The notes beneath the pieces are model-generated. The model searched no databases. It was not told the DNA's origin and was given only the letters and a program-made list of their open reading frames with translations. Made by a program: the position numbers and the translations under genes. From Pocillopora verrucosa (lineage: Eukaryota > Cnidaria > Anthozoa > Scleractinia > Pocilloporidae): a stretch of DNA of 64,000 nt. The stretch covers positions 9,379,874 through 9,443,873 of the forward strand of contig NC_089315.1 of the NCBI RefSeq assembly GCF_036669915.1, given 5' to 3'. Below, one piece after another: positions 1-12,890 of the stretch (the stretch's first letter is position 1; each line of letters opens with the position of its first letter).

Positions 1-311
1 ATCATGTTTACGTCTTACAATAAAGATACACGTCAGGTAAACCTGTTTTGGAATACACATACTTCAGTATGAAATTCAAGAAAGATTAAAAGAAAGATAA
101 AAATTGTTCAAGAACTTTATTTTCTACGATGAAAAAGAGCAGTTATGTCTTTGTCGTGCTAAGGCAGCTGGATACATTCTCTCAGAGCTACGATCGGCTT
201 CATTCTGAGATCTCAAAAACATACTTTCCCTCTTTGCAGTCAAACGATTTTCCCAAAACGCGTCTGCCATAGCTAGCGGTATCTTCAACATTTTTTGAAA
301 TTTGCAGTCAT

Positions 312-3300
312 TTAATTACTTTGATCCAGTTTTTGCATCAGGGCTGTCTTGTGCACCTGAGATGACAATCTGTTGATTGACATCTTCATCCACTCAATAA
401 CGTCACTGCTGGACACTGAAGGCCTGGTTACCAAGTCCAGGCAAAGAACGAACAACTGATCCAGGCAGACAACTGGTGCAAAGGTCATCACGTGACAAAG
501 ATGTCCAAATACGGATGCTGTTACCATCGCATTGGTCTGAAACGAAACAGAGACCACACTTCACCATACTTTGCTATATCAGTTTAAGACACCAGCAAGT
601 ATCTAGTAAGCCATTGTGGTTTATTAGCTGAAAAAAAAAAACTTACAAGAATGACTTCTCGGTGGCAAATGCCGAAGTTTAAACATATCTCAATAGACCG
701 GAATGTAAACTTCATGGCAATGACAGAACAATTTTTGACCAACTTTTAAACCTTATACATTTCTTCCACAAGTCTACTTTGTGGTTACAGGTGGGAATCG
801 AAAAAGAAAAAAAAAAGAAAGAATGTTTTACTTACGTTTTCATTCACAGCTTCTTTTATTGCGGTGATATAATGCTTAATGACGTAAAGCCACACATGAG
901 GGGTGGCCCACGAATTACACAAGGGGCTACCAAGAGTTTCCATCATATTTAAGAGCAACGCAGAAAGTTCACACACATCTGAAACTAAATAAAAAAATTC
1001 CTTATAATTAATAATCATTAAAATAATTGTCTTATCTCAAGGCCTCTTTCTGATTAAATTCTAAACCCAACTAGAGAGAAGTTTCTGTTGAGAAATCATT
1101 TTGATCGAGGAACGGTACAAAATGTTAGAACTGATTGAAATTAAATAGAATCCGTTGCGTTGAACATTGATTATTATTACTAGGGGCGTAGCCAGCCTAA
1201 AGCCTACTTAATCTTTTTTCCTGCCCGCTTGACTTTTATATAATATGACTCTTGCAAATGTTGAAACAAAAATTGAACTTTCTGGGGGAATAGGCCTACA
1301 ACAAGTCTAGAAGCTGGCTACGCCCTTGATTACGATTCCCTTTAGTTGCGTTGGCGTCTGAGATTAGGAGTATTCATGTAAGACTATTTATAAAAACAAT
1401 TAAAATAAAGTTGTAAAAGTCTCCTTGTCTCTACTTCCAAGCACTTACCTTGACCGTCATCTTCTGTTTTGAGGCACAAAACACCACTAAAGGAACTAAC
1501 CTGGCAGAGAAATACAGAGAAATGACATACAAACGTTTTGAAGCAACTCCAGTTTTGGAGAGTAACAGTCGATAAAAGAGGACATTAGAGAAAAGCAGTT
1601 TCCTAGCCCTGTGATCAAAATCAGTTCTGGGTTTAACCATTCAACATTCACTTAGACATTGGGACTATTTGACAGCATTCACTGAACACGGAGTGAATGA
1701 TAGGTCATGTATGAATAACCAGGTGATTATAAAAGCAGCTGTGTTTTCTTCCCTGATTAAGTAACATCCAGAATTACACAGCAGCGACTTTAAAACTGCT
1801 GTTTAAATATTTCAGTCACTGAGAACTCAACCGAAGATCTCAAAGGTGATGAAGTGGCGCGATTGGTGTTAGTTTTGAGTTTAATATTGGAGCGATGGAG
1901 GTGTTTCCTTGGCCAATCACAGAAAAACGTAAAGCAAAACCATTCGAGTCCTAGATCACTATCGACACTCGTTTCGTTTCATGTTTCAGTTACTAAGTTT
2001 CGCTTGCCCTTTTAAAGTTTTGGGGTCACTTTGCTTCTAACACAACTCTTCCTACTCCTGTGTTGTGTGCCATTAAACCAAACAACGTCACGTGAAAAGA
2101 TTTACCGGTATAACATGTCTCTTGATAAGGAACTGACACACTGCAAGAATTCTCTTCCATTCTTTCCACGTGCAATGGGGAAGAATCTGCAAAGCATAAC
2201 AAACTGGGCTTGTCAACAAGGTCTAACTCTCATTTTTACTTGAAATTATTTAAAAATTAGATTACGAGCTCGATGTTTCTATCGCAGGTCAACTGTCGCA
2301 CATATAAATCTAGGGAATTATTTAATAGTTTTCGTATCTTAATCCACAAGTCGTCTCAAACTTAGCAAAAACAAAATACCGACTAAGGTCCTAATTCAAT
2401 TTTGTTTACAACTTCACAATGTTAGGTAACTCATTTTATTGACTGTCTATCACGGAATAGATAGCGAGTGGCGCTGCCAATCAGATTGCAACATTTGTGA
2501 TGCCGGGAACGCCCGTAGATTTACACAACTGAATTACAAACAGTTATTCAAGGGTAGTGAGCGGTAACCGAAGATAATAATTTTTGCGTGGTTTCGATTT
2601 CTCGTGTACAAAAATTTACAGAAGGGCAACCGTTTCATGGGGATTAAAAAAAAGGAAGACTAAAATTCCTAATAACTGTAAGGTAATTTTAAGTCTGAAC
2701 ATAAAAACGACAGGCATGACTACGCCAGTTTAACCCAGTTCTAAAGTATACTGCAGCAGTGGGCTTCTGGTTAAATTCAAATTACCATCCAGAATTTCAC
2801 CAGATATTGTATCAATCATTTATGCATCCTTAAAAGTATAACGGTGCCCATTCATGTCCCTGGTTGAAGAGAGGCACTTTACATATAACGTGTCTTGCCC
2901 AAGAACACAACACAATGTACCAGACAGGTCATAACTTGGGTTTGTAGATCAGGGTCCAGTTATATAACGGGCAGATAACGCTATCCAACGGATAAATCGC
3001 TATCAAGCGGATAAGTGTTAACAAAACGTACTAGGCTATCCACCGGATAGAGATTTGTCCAGTGGATAGCGTTATCCACCCCTCGAAAAACCGCGTCCAG
3101 CCAACCACCTCAATAGCTGCCCAGCCACCCCGCCACCCAAACTCTGACGACACTGGCACAGCTGGAAAGAAAATGTTTCCATACCTGCACTAGGCTGATC
3201 ACTACTCGTATTCTAATGTCCTCCGGTTCACTAGGCAGCTTATTTGACACAAATCTCTCCAGAATACATTCTAAAGCAGCGTCTGACACACGGCAGTATT

Positions 3301-6300
3301 CAAACAGAACTGTAAACACACCCTCAGAGCCTGAAAAACAATAAGTTTATATGATAAAGTAAGGAACATCGCCGTCAAAACGCCTTGAAAATAATTGACT
3401 TTGCATCAAAGTAGGTAGCTTATATTGTCACTTTCTGCTTAAACAAAACTACAACCAAAAAGAAAATCCTAGCATAAAGAAGTTGAGATCGAAAATAAGA
3501 TGACAACACTGCAAAATTGTGTCAAATATGACCAGTTCTACAACATTTTTAGTAACCTTAGAAATTCAAGGACTTTTTCTCTTTTACAATGAACGGCTTT
3601 TATTTTCCTTTTTCTTTTCTTGTGTATCTTTTAATGTCTTTTTAAGTATTAGTTCTTCATTTCTGTATTGGTTCTAGTATAATTTAAGTTAAATTTAGTT
3701 CAATAAATAAGAAAATCGACACGCCTCGAACAGCATCTGCTATCTGCAGGTCAAAGTAATATTTTTTTGCATGTTAAATTTAAGAAAATAAATATAGCGT
3801 GGAAGTGAAAGGTAATGTTTATCAGTATCAAGTGAAACAGGTGGTGGACTCAAAATTATGGTCATTTATGGCTTTTTACAGCCCACAATTATGATCAAAC
3901 CAAGACATAAATGACTAGTAGCATTGAGAACCCTTTGCTAATGTCTACGTTTTTTAGGGAAGAGGGGAAGACAATTTTACAACCATGATGCCAATGTTCT
4001 GTTGAATAAACTTTAAACGTTGCAGAGAGTAGTAGCATATATCAACACAAACATTCCATTGCATTGAAATGGCAAAGAGCTACTGTCATTTCCTATCAAA
4101 GACGTGCAGAATACCGAAAATTTTTTAACCTATTTGGATATTCCATGCGGGCTTTGACATGTCAGAAATTCAGCAGATAATCGTTTAACCATTGTGAAAG
4201 ATCATTGTCTCAGTCTTGCAGAAATATGATATCACTAATGAATCTAAAAGAAATATAACTAGTTACCATATGCCAAGTCTTCATCTACTGTCCACTTGTC
4301 TCCAGGCTCCAAACATACCATCAATAAACATGGAGGAATTGCCAGTTTGTACATTGTAGATGCTGCAGTGAAGAGTTCGTCCAAATGAAGAGAAATAGTC
4401 CAGTCTGTTAACCGAAAAATGCTCAGTATCAACAATTTTCAATCTCAAACCATGATTTTACATTAAAGCTATAATTCTGAAGACACAATGCAATGATTGA
4501 TTCTACACTGTTAAGTAGATTTGATTAAGTGTATTCTACAGTAACACAAAATTTAAAGATTTCTAATTACCAAATCCATCCCTTATTCTTTTAAACAGCC
4601 ACTCTACAGCTCTTGCAAATGAAGGATTGATTTTTATAACCTCTAGACAGATTTTGATTTCAATGTCCAAAGCCTTGAGCACCAGTTCCCTTAACTCTTC
4701 CATCTCTAGCAGAGAGTGTTCTGGGGCCATGCCTTTCCAAAATACGTTACAATCATTGAGCAATTCACAGAGGCAAATGATGATGGTAGGCAAATGCCTT
4801 TTGAGGAGGAGTAGATGGGGTACAACAGAAACAATTTCCATTGCTGTATCAAGAAGTTTGAGGGCAAGAACAGTGGGAATATTGTCTTCCATGTTGCTGT
4901 TGTTTAAAAATGGTAACACAACTGCTTGTATGAACTCCTGGACATCAAGTAGCTGTGAAGAACTTGCCTGCAAGAAATTATGGTAGGGGAAAAAAGAGAA
5001 TAATTGTTGTTGCCCATGAAGTGCTATGGCAAAGTGGTATATTATTAGACATTCATGATTAGGCTGTCTATGTTCCACAGGGCAATGATTAAACCTGTTG
5101 GTGAAAGGAAAATGCAATGCTAAGTAGGTGGTCCACAGACCCTGCCCCACCTAACATTGCTGTTGTTTAAAAGAGCTGCTTGTATGCAGTTAGAAAAAAA
5201 ATACCACCCAAATAGTAACTTGGTGAACTCCAACACTCCAGGAAAACCCTCAATAAAATGCAAATCTTCAAAACCTGCTTTTTCCCTACACACAAGCATA
5301 CATTCAAGTAACAAGGCTGACTTAATTACAGATTTAAAATGGCATGCCAGCCAGCTCAATAACTGACTTCTTTTCACACAAATAATGTTATCTCACTGAT
5401 ATATTACTGTATGGTGGATAGGTGATAATGAAAACTCCTGCACACATGGCACAATGATTTCCAAATGAGTACTTTTATTTGTTCTATTTGTACAAAAAAA
5501 GTACTCACAGTCAACATAACAGCTACCATTGTTAACAGGTTGCTCTCCTGTTGTCTTGATAACACATTCACTGTGGTTGCGATAACTGCCTGGCACAGTA
5601 ATGTTCTCGAGGAAGAAGATTTGTTGTATCTCAATACACACAAATTAGGAAACTTTTGTAATACCTGCAATAAAACCATATTTTTATTGATACTAAAAGA
5701 CTAATAATGAAAACAACTATGGTAAAACACACAATAACATTTATTCAATATCAGATGTTAAATTTTATCTATTATGAGCAGCAGACAAGAAAAGAATGAT
5801 ATGGAGGTTTGATTGTTTCTCATGAAACTATTGAAACCATTTATCCACAAAATCTTAACACAGTGGCATTTAGAAATGAGTTCTTCCTGAGCAGATAACT
5901 TTCAACTGGTGAACATGTTTCTCACAACAAACTCTGTCATGGCTTAAAAAAAAAAACAAAAACAATCTGGTTGCCCAGGACATGGTGATTTCCCTGCTTG
6001 GTGAACAGCTTATCTTAATTACTTGTCAACAAGATAAAGTGTTGGTGAGACCAAATTTTAATCCTTCAACTACTAGAGATGGTGAAAACGTAGCTTCTCC
6101 TCACAATTTCCATACATTAAACAACAAATAGACCATAAGAATAAACAACCTCATCAGCCAGATGGTTGTTTTTGATGGTTGTGTCTATTTTTATCCCATC
6201 TCTGTATCATGAAACAATCTCCAACCATCAACTTACAGAACAAATTGCTTTTGTGTGAGCCAGACTCTTTATTCCTTCTTGCAAAGCCTTGTTAAGAGTC

Positions 6301-9300
6301 AAGGGCACTGATATCAGAGCAGCTCTTGTCAACTCTTTTGTTGAGGACTTCAACTGATCATCACTGCCAATATCAGTATCAATATCAATAAGTTTATTGA
6401 AGGTCAAGACGAGCTCAAGCTGAAAATTTGCTCTCTCCTCTGCCATGAACCATGGATGGAAAAATATTGAGTCATTTTCAGGAGAAGGTAAGCAGCTAGA
6501 CATGAAGAAAGCATACTCTATGATCTGTTCTTGAGCAGGGTAAGTCAGATTGGAATGCAGAGCCAACAAGATCTGAAAAAGAATTTGAAACAACATTCAA
6601 AGACAGAAAACTTACTGAGACTCCCATAAAACTAGCCTCTACTTTATATGTGACCACATTGTTATAATTGTAACCACTTTTTATGATGTAACAAAAAAAT
6701 TAAGGAAAAATTTCTTCCACATTTTACCATCTCTATAACCCTTTCCATCCCTACATCAGTATGCATATTCTCCATACTGTTCTCTCTACATTTCCTAAGG
6801 TGCTGACAAAGAGAATTTGTTTAACAGTCAAGAGCTTCATCAGTTGGTGATCATTTCCTTTATTCTCATTACCTTAATGTGTGATTCAGGGTTGACAATG
6901 TAAGGAGAAATTAGATGCTTGAGTCACTCTTAGGGGTTCCAGGGTTAACCTGATCTCCTTTTTATTGTGACCAAGGTTTTATAAGGGGGGCAATCACAGT
7001 TAACAATTTCCCTCCCAAAAGTGACCAAAAACAATTCATCCCTATACTATCAATAATTATATTTTCAAGCTAAAAAGTGACCAGAAAAAAGGAAAAAATA
7101 TCAACCAGGAGAAATGCATTTCCCAGTCCCACTTTACTTCACACATGTATGAATACATTTTAGACAACTTGATGAATAAAACAAAGTTGGCACAGGGTGT
7201 TGGAAAAATTAGAAGAAAACAATTTAGAAGTAAATTTAGTTCTGGATGAGAGATTTTATAATATCAGCCTTTAGAGTAGTTCTTAATTTTTTTGCTCCAA
7301 TCCACAAGTGAACAAAAATTTCCAAGTACACTAAAAGTCATCATAGATTCCAAGAAGCTGGGGGTATCAAAAGCAGATTAATGTCCCATCTACTGACAAA
7401 AATTCTGTTGTGGAAGGGTCATGGAGAATATCTGGTGAAAAACATTTGGCAGGAGAATTTATACTAAATTTAGGAGTCTGTGCAAAGGCACTTATTTCAT
7501 ATTCAACAACAATGTTGTTAACCATCTGGCTTACCTCCTTCAATTCTTTGTAAACCACATCACTACTTGTGTTGTCCGCACAAAGGCTCTGCCTTTGCAT
7601 GTAGATGATGTCTATTATTTTAAGCGCATGTTGAGTCTCACTTATTTCCACAGCATGGTTTCTCATGGATTCTAACCAATCAGAGTCTCCATGAAATTCC
7701 TCTTCACTCAACAGCCAATCAAAGCACTCCTTGTAACCTTCCAATCTGTTATTGACTCTTTGTAAATAGAAATGGAATTGGTCCTCTGTACTTTCTGCTT
7801 GAAACAGCAGCAAATCTACAGATCCTGGAAGAAAATGTAACAAATAAGTATGTTTTAGAGTAAGACACACTTTGGGTGAGTTTGTTCCTTTTTTTGCAAA
7901 GAGTTATGTTACTCTGTTTATGGAACCAACAAACTACCACAGCTCATTCTTACCATGCTCTAAATAAGAGTATCACATACTCTCATTACTCCTGAATGAG
8001 ATTCTAGTTTATCACAGTTTACAAAGAAGAACCAGTGGGAAAGTAAGGCAGTTGTCCCAACATGACTGTGGGTCAAAATAAGGTAAAAATGTATGCTACT
8101 GGTATCAGATATTTGTCCAAATCATAGACAAGAAATCTTTCATTCAGTTTTTTATTCCTAAATCCTCAAAACTCTTGAATGGAAAATCTTTTTTTGTACT
8201 TACCAAGTGGAGAACTGAATTCCTCTTCACAGCAACTTTCCTTAAAGTCCATCAACTCCCCTTGCTTTAAGCTATCAATCCAGTTAAGCTCTGCCTCTGT
8301 TGCATACTTTTTCACATACTGCGCCAAACCAGTTTGCAGATTCTTTGCCTGCTTGTGTAATATATCATCTTGAGAGTGTGACCCAATGCACCAAGCCAAA
8401 GCATAAAGCTTAATTAACCACCTGTGTAAAGGCAGCCAGGAACTGGAGTCTAGTTCGCCAATACTATTGTCAATCAAATCACCTTGAATCCAGTGTGACA
8501 CCTCACTCCAATCATTTATTATCACTTGACATAAAAAGCTAAAACAAGCAGTACATTCTGCTGAAACAACAACATCCACATGAAGCTTGTGATTGCCAAA
8601 AGATTCTGTCTTTTCATTGTGTTCTGATTTGTTACCCAAATTTTTTTTGTGATCTTGAACTTTATCTTCCTCTATTGTAAAAGGTTGATGTTTGCAAGAA
8701 ACACAATTTTGTAGCCAACAGATTCCGCAAAAAATATTACCATCTGTATTTGAACTATCTAGTATAAAGTCCAAACAAGTGACATCTGTAAAAACAAAGT
8801 CAATTACACTTTTCAATATATTAAGCTGTGCAGCTGGCCAGGCAACAAATTTCCTTCTAAGAAGCATTACACCCTCCAACAACAGTAAAGAGCATGACTT
8901 TTCTTTGCATGTTTTGTCCAGTTTATTATCTTCATCAAGAGATGGGCAATGAAAGCTTCTGGACATGAGCAGAGAATTGAAAAGACAGAGGAAAAGAGAG
9001 AGATCCTCACAACTGGGTTCTTGAGTAAGGACTTTAATGATATCCACCAAAAGAGAAGTTATATTGTATCCATCTAGTACACAAAGACACTGCAATAATA
9101 GAAGGAGAAACAGATTATCAAAATTTTAACACCACAACAATACCAAAAATACCAAAATTGGAGCATCCATCTCATGGTAAAAATTTTTAACCTTTTAACC
9201 CTAACATTGTGATGAATATCCTCCATACTGTTCTAAATACATTTCATAGGGTGCTGACAGAGAATTTTTTAAACAATCAAGAGCTCCTTTGGTTGGTGAT

Positions 9301-10415
9301 TATAAGCAATTATTGGATGAGGTGGAGCATGACATCATGATTTATCAATGCTGACATCTGAGGTACATGTGTCTGCTGAAGCCAGATGCTGAGGCAGATA
9401 ACACAAATATGAGGTTTGGTAATTCATGATATCATGCAAAAACCAAATTTAATAATTGTTTCATTATACATTTTTTAGACAAACTGAAAAAGAAGACACT
9501 TCTCCCTGAGTCTGCAAACATTTGAGAACACTACACAGATTAGGGGCTTGGAAAGTGGGTAGACTTTAAACTTGACAATTTAATGACCAAATATTTCTTG
9601 CAGATATTGAGTAATCATATTTAGTTCACATGTTATTGAATATTGACTGTATGCTCTCGGCAAATCAGAGTTTTCGTAGTAAGTCTACTGTTAAATAATT
9701 TCCCTTGTTCTTATTACCTTAATGCTTGATTCAGGGGTGATATTGTATGGAGAAGTTAGATGCTTGTCACTCCCAGGGGTCACTCTTGGACAGCTAGTGG
9801 TACTCTTTGGAATCTCAAATTATGGAGAGCAGAAAGACTGTTCATCATATTTTTCAATGCCCCCAAAATAAATTATGTGATTCCTGCGGGATGCTTCTAG
9901 ATCTGTATTAACATTGATAGGTTTGAGGAGAGTAAGATTACACTCAACCGTAATATAAAAAAATACTTCGCACGGAGACAACAACCAACTTACTTTTCCG
10001 AAAATTGCAGGATGGTTGTCTTAAAGAATAACTTCAATCATACCTCGACTAAAAGCTCATTCCATCCCACTTCCTGTAGCAGCTCGAGATAGAACTCGAC
10101 ACCCATCCCTGGCAGAGGAGGAAAACTTTCGAAATAATCCTCTTCGCGAGAATCGTCGAACTTAAGACCGCCATATGCTTTAAGCAGCGAAGCAAATATC
10201 CAGGAGTGAATCTTAAACTCAAGTCTTCTGACTTCAACCTGGGGCAACCTGCCTTTGTCGTCCACAAGCAATTCTCCAGTTACTTCTTTGATGGCCTTTG
10301 AAACGATCTGAACTGCTTTTGTGCCCTTGCCTTTCTCCAATTTGGTCAAACTTTGCAAACTTTCAGCAAGAAAAAATGCAGAGTGCACTATAACCGTCTC
10401 TGGGCAGTAATTCAT
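312..10415 (-). CDS. GEMIN4: Gemin4 (SMN complex subunit), multi-exon gene
   Basis: Component of the SMN complex, which assembles Sm rings on spliceosomal snRNAs. Exons read on the minus strand: 10415-10044 (start ATG), 9089-8204, 7824-7394, 6572-6237, 5664-5509, 4967-4571, 4404-4267, 3330-3185, probably 1608 or 1626 to 1501, 978-836 and 536-312 (stop). All junctions except those around the 1.5 kb exon are GT-AG and phase-consistent. The total is about 1,080-1,115 residues against 1,058 in human. Matches to human Gemin4 as I remember it: the N-terminal VIVHSAFFLAESL (human TILHGGFLLAEQL), FIQAVVLPFL before the middle, DWTISL in the 4404 exon (human DWTVGL), and the C-terminal KTALMQKL. The protein is alpha-helical and HEAT-like with no catalytic motif. 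The phase between the 3330 and 978 exons shows at least one exon is missing from my model. Conserved across the whole length, so I am fairly sure. Confidence 0.85.
1501..1626 (-). CDS. GEMIN4: Probable missing Gemin4 exon
   Basis: An open frame on the minus strand reads ..ELILITGLGNCFSLMSSF.. and ends at a GT donor (GTTAGT) with one base left over. That is exactly the phase the 978-836 exon requires. Hydrophobic helices here fit the human segment between the two flanking exons. The acceptor could be after CCAG (exon start 1626) or CACAG (exon start 1608). The link to the upstream exon at 3185 is out of phase, so a further small exon may lie between 1.7 and 3.1 kb. Confidence 0.45.
2950..3095. 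repeat. Dispersed 'GGATAA' palindromic repeat, copy 1
   Basis: An AT-rich stretch carrying several forward and inverted copies of a GGATA(A/G) core (CTATCC / GGATAG) spaced about 20 bp apart. The same core arrangement, followed by the same 'gttcaa..ctgg' style edge, recurs at about 23.84-23.92 kb and 58.72-58.85 kb. It looks like a MITE-type element sitting in a Gemin4 intron. Confidence 0.55.
6735..6955. repeat. 'TTAACCCTTT' MITE-like repeat, intronic copy
   Basis: A roughly 200 bp element beginning 'accctttccatcccta' and ending near 'cactcttaggggt..cagggtta'. Its internal landmarks are 'gcatattctccatactgtt', 'aggtgctgacaaagagaattt', 'ggttggtgat' and 'gattcaggg'. The same series recurs in this window at 9.19-9.78 (interrupted), 43.63-43.85 (inverted), 47.30-47.43 (partial), and 60.46-60.67 kb. 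Most copies are in introns. Confidence 0.6.
9190..9790. repeat. Same MITE family, split by a ~390 bp insertion
   Basis: The first half of the repeat runs 9190-9301 and stops at 'ggttggtgat'. The second half resumes at about 9697 ('cccttgttcttattacc..gattcaggggtgatatt') and ends at about 9778. The intervening 9302-9696 has no match to the other copies in this window and no coding potential I can see. It therefore looks like a second element inserted into an older one. All of it lies in the first Gemin4 intron. Confidence 0.5.
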
Positions 10416-10652
10416 TACTTAGATTACATATCTAACCAATTTTCGAGCGTAAATAGAAATTTCAAACCCTCTGTCGGCAAAAATTAACTTAGTTGTACTC
10501 AGCGGGTACGCATCTGGAGCGAAATGTGCTGTGTGAGTATCATTCAAAATTATGAGATATTTCGCATGAGCATACATGATGTACAAAATGAAATGCAACC
10601 TGTTTCCCGCGCTAATTGCAAGCATTAGTCAGCTTGCATATGGAATGTACGA

Positions 10653-10979
10653 TGGCCGGTAAGAACAAAACAGAGTCACAAAACCTACAACACAATCACA
10701 AACTTAAGTCTGTGTTTGTGTTGTAGAGTTTTGTGTTAGCGTTGCGGATTTTGTGATTCTGTTTTAAGTTTGTGTTTGTGTTGTAGAGTTTTGTGTTAGC
10801 GTTGCGGATTTTGTGTTTGTGTTCTAGAGTTTTGTGTTAGTGTTGCGGATTTTGTGATTCTGCTTTAAGTTTGTGTTTGTGTTGTAGAGTTTTGTGTTAG
10901 TGTTGCGGATTCTGTGATTCTGTTTTAAGTTTATGTTTGTGTGGTAGGTTTTGTGACTCTCTTTTGTTCTTACCGGCCA
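10653..10979. mobile_element. Fold-back element: terminal inverted repeats around a minisatellite
   Basis: The left end (TGGCCGGTAAGAACAAAACA, continuing for about 50 bp) is the near-perfect reverse complement of the right end, which finishes CTTTTGTTCTTACCGGCCA. Between the arms are about four tandem copies of a roughly 60 bp GT-rich unit (landmarks 'gtgttgtagagttttgtg' and 'gttgcggattttgtgattctg'), one copy shortened. No ORF is present, so any movement would need a transposase elsewhere. I could not identify a target-site duplication. Confidence 0.7.
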
Positions 10980-11600
10980 CCGGAGGAATGCCTGCTGATA
11001 ACTAATGTTTTGTAAAACATAAGCTAATATTCCTCGTTTATATCGCTTCTATCAGATCTTAGTATGATTCATTTCCTTCACACTTGACTGGAAACGCTCG
11101 ATTGCACTCTCAGCTATACAAAGGTCCTGCCATCTGGCTTGGGAACCGAATAACATCTTCCCGAGTGTGATTTGGAGCTGTCGGACGAGGAGTAACTCTT
11201 GAACTGGCTTGGGGGCCGTGAAATTCGCATTTTGTTTTTGCTGTCTTTTATTTTCCCCTTTATATCATAGTTTTTTTCTCTTTTTTTTCCTCTCTCTTTT
11301 TGTGAGCAGTTATCATTTCTGAGCCACTGTGGTATTTTATCTGATACGGTTTTGGTACGTGTCGCTTACTTTTTTTCGTTTCTTTTTTTTTTTACGAAAT
11401 TAGTCGAAATATTTTCCCTCTTTTTATATAATAATAATAATAATTATTATTTATTTATTTTGCTACTATTTTTTACAATTGTTCATGTTGAGCGACAGTT
11501 GCATAGCAATTTTGTTTCAAATTCAAATCGTCGTCCATCAGTAGTTAAGTGAATTTTACTTATTCACAGATGAGACCAATCTGTTTTATGAGCACAATAT
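10980..11600. other. Intergenic, AT-rich, no gene seen
   Basis: Between the fold-back element and the U1 remnant. It contains T-rich runs at about 11.27-11.40 kb and an AAT/ATT microsatellite-like run at 11429-11460. I see no coding exon with splice sites. Confidence 0.5.
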
Positions 11601-12890
11601 ACTAAAAGCGCTGGAATCCAACCTTGAATAATGAACTAGTTCATTTCCGTACCTGCTTGAGTGCAAACAAACTGTCGCTTGTGGACTGAATCTACTAAAT
11701 TCACCAAGTGAGTAAGTGGAAGCTAATGGCACTAAAATTATCTGGTCATATTTTCTCATTTGTTACAGAGGGATGTTTCTTGTGGTGATCGAAATTATTA
11801 AGCCGTCTTTTCCTTTTTAGTCTGGATGGCATTAAAATTGATATGTCTTATCTTTTTTTTATTTCCCGTAGATTCATCCTTTACATCTTGCAGAGAAGTC
11901 ATTTTTTTCTATCAGAGATCTCGAGGAAATACAGTCTATATGCTCCAAACTGACATTGGTAAAATTCATTTTTACTGTCTCATGAGCAGCTCCAGAATTG
12001 GAGGATGCGGAGGCAGGGAGTGGACGCTGGTCATGAAAATTGACGGCCGCAAGGTATGAAACAAATAAAACCCGACAATGATAAAGTATCACAGAATGCA
12101 ATAAAATGTCCAAGTGAGATTTATAACCTTGATTTATTCTCCGAGCACAATCTGAGGAATTGCATAATTTCCTAATGTTAATTCCGCAAGTAACTCAAAG
12201 TTTAAAAACACACTTTCTTTCCTATTTATCTGATCACATCGTCTTCTGTCTTGCTGGGTTCTCGTTTCTGTTATCATCTCAATCTATACCAAGTGTCCTA
12301 TTGGAAAGACAGTCAGTTGCATTGCTGATAGTTAAACTCATTTTATCCCTTGACCTTTAGAATTAAAATATACTCTTTCTTCTTTACTCCGATATTTTTT
12401 CTACTTTCATTTCTAGCGAACCTTTCACTATGATTCCAGCTCCTGGACCAACATGGCCGACTTCAATCGTACTAGAGGGAAAACTGGGTTTGACCATCGT
12501 GAAACCAAACTACCGACCTACTGGAACACACCCTTCTCCAAGATCTGTCTGGGGATGAAGATCGGCCAGCAGATCGACCTCATTGTCATCAACAGACCGG
12601 CCAACTCCTTGTACTCGTTGATTGCTGATGGACACTGCCGCTCACCATCGCTGGGTCAAAACACGTGGAAGTCGCTGATTGGTTCCCACGCTTCACTGCA
12701 AACCAACTGTAACAAGGGGTGTTTAACGTTATGCTGGCAACCGTGGTGGTTGCCAGCATAACGAGGATTGGTTGGCAACATCAAGAACGAATGTGTGATC
12801 TGTGACTCCAATACTACAGGTGGCCAGGCTATAATAACGCGGATAATGGCGACAAGCACATCAAAGGTACGGGGTACATCTTGGTTCAGC
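11600..12890 (+). pseudogene. U1: broken SOMP5-like gene
   Basis: Paralogue of the intact U2 gene at 19.3 kb. About 11690-11700 preserves only the end of exon 1 (encodes GLNLLN; U2 has the same motif), and the signal-peptide part is missing. Exons 2 and 3 are joined in one reading frame (11875-12054, ..SSFTSCREV..SRGNTVYML..), as if the intron between them had been deleted. Exon 4 starts at 12417 after a TTTCTAG acceptor and stays close to U2 up to LQTNCNK. There the frame is lost at a perfect 16 bp palindrome (12727-12763), and the homologous tail ending at about 12885 is out of frame and shortened. Three independent lesions argue for a pseudogene. A truncated secreted product cannot be excluded. 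Confidence 0.65.
12727..12763. repeat. Perfect 16-bp palindrome with 5-nt loop
   Basis: The arms CGTTATGCTGGCAACC and GGTTGCCAGCATAACG flank GTGGT. The homologous segment of U2 (about 21080-21115) has no such palindrome, so it arose in the U1 copy. It coincides with the point where the U1 reading frame breaks. Confidence 0.9.

Noticed and set aside
4627-5366. Plus-strand ORFs of 119 and 69 residues over the GEMIN4 4.6-5.4 kb region
   Set aside because: They lie antisense to a clear GEMIN4 exon, or in its intron, and have no features of their own.
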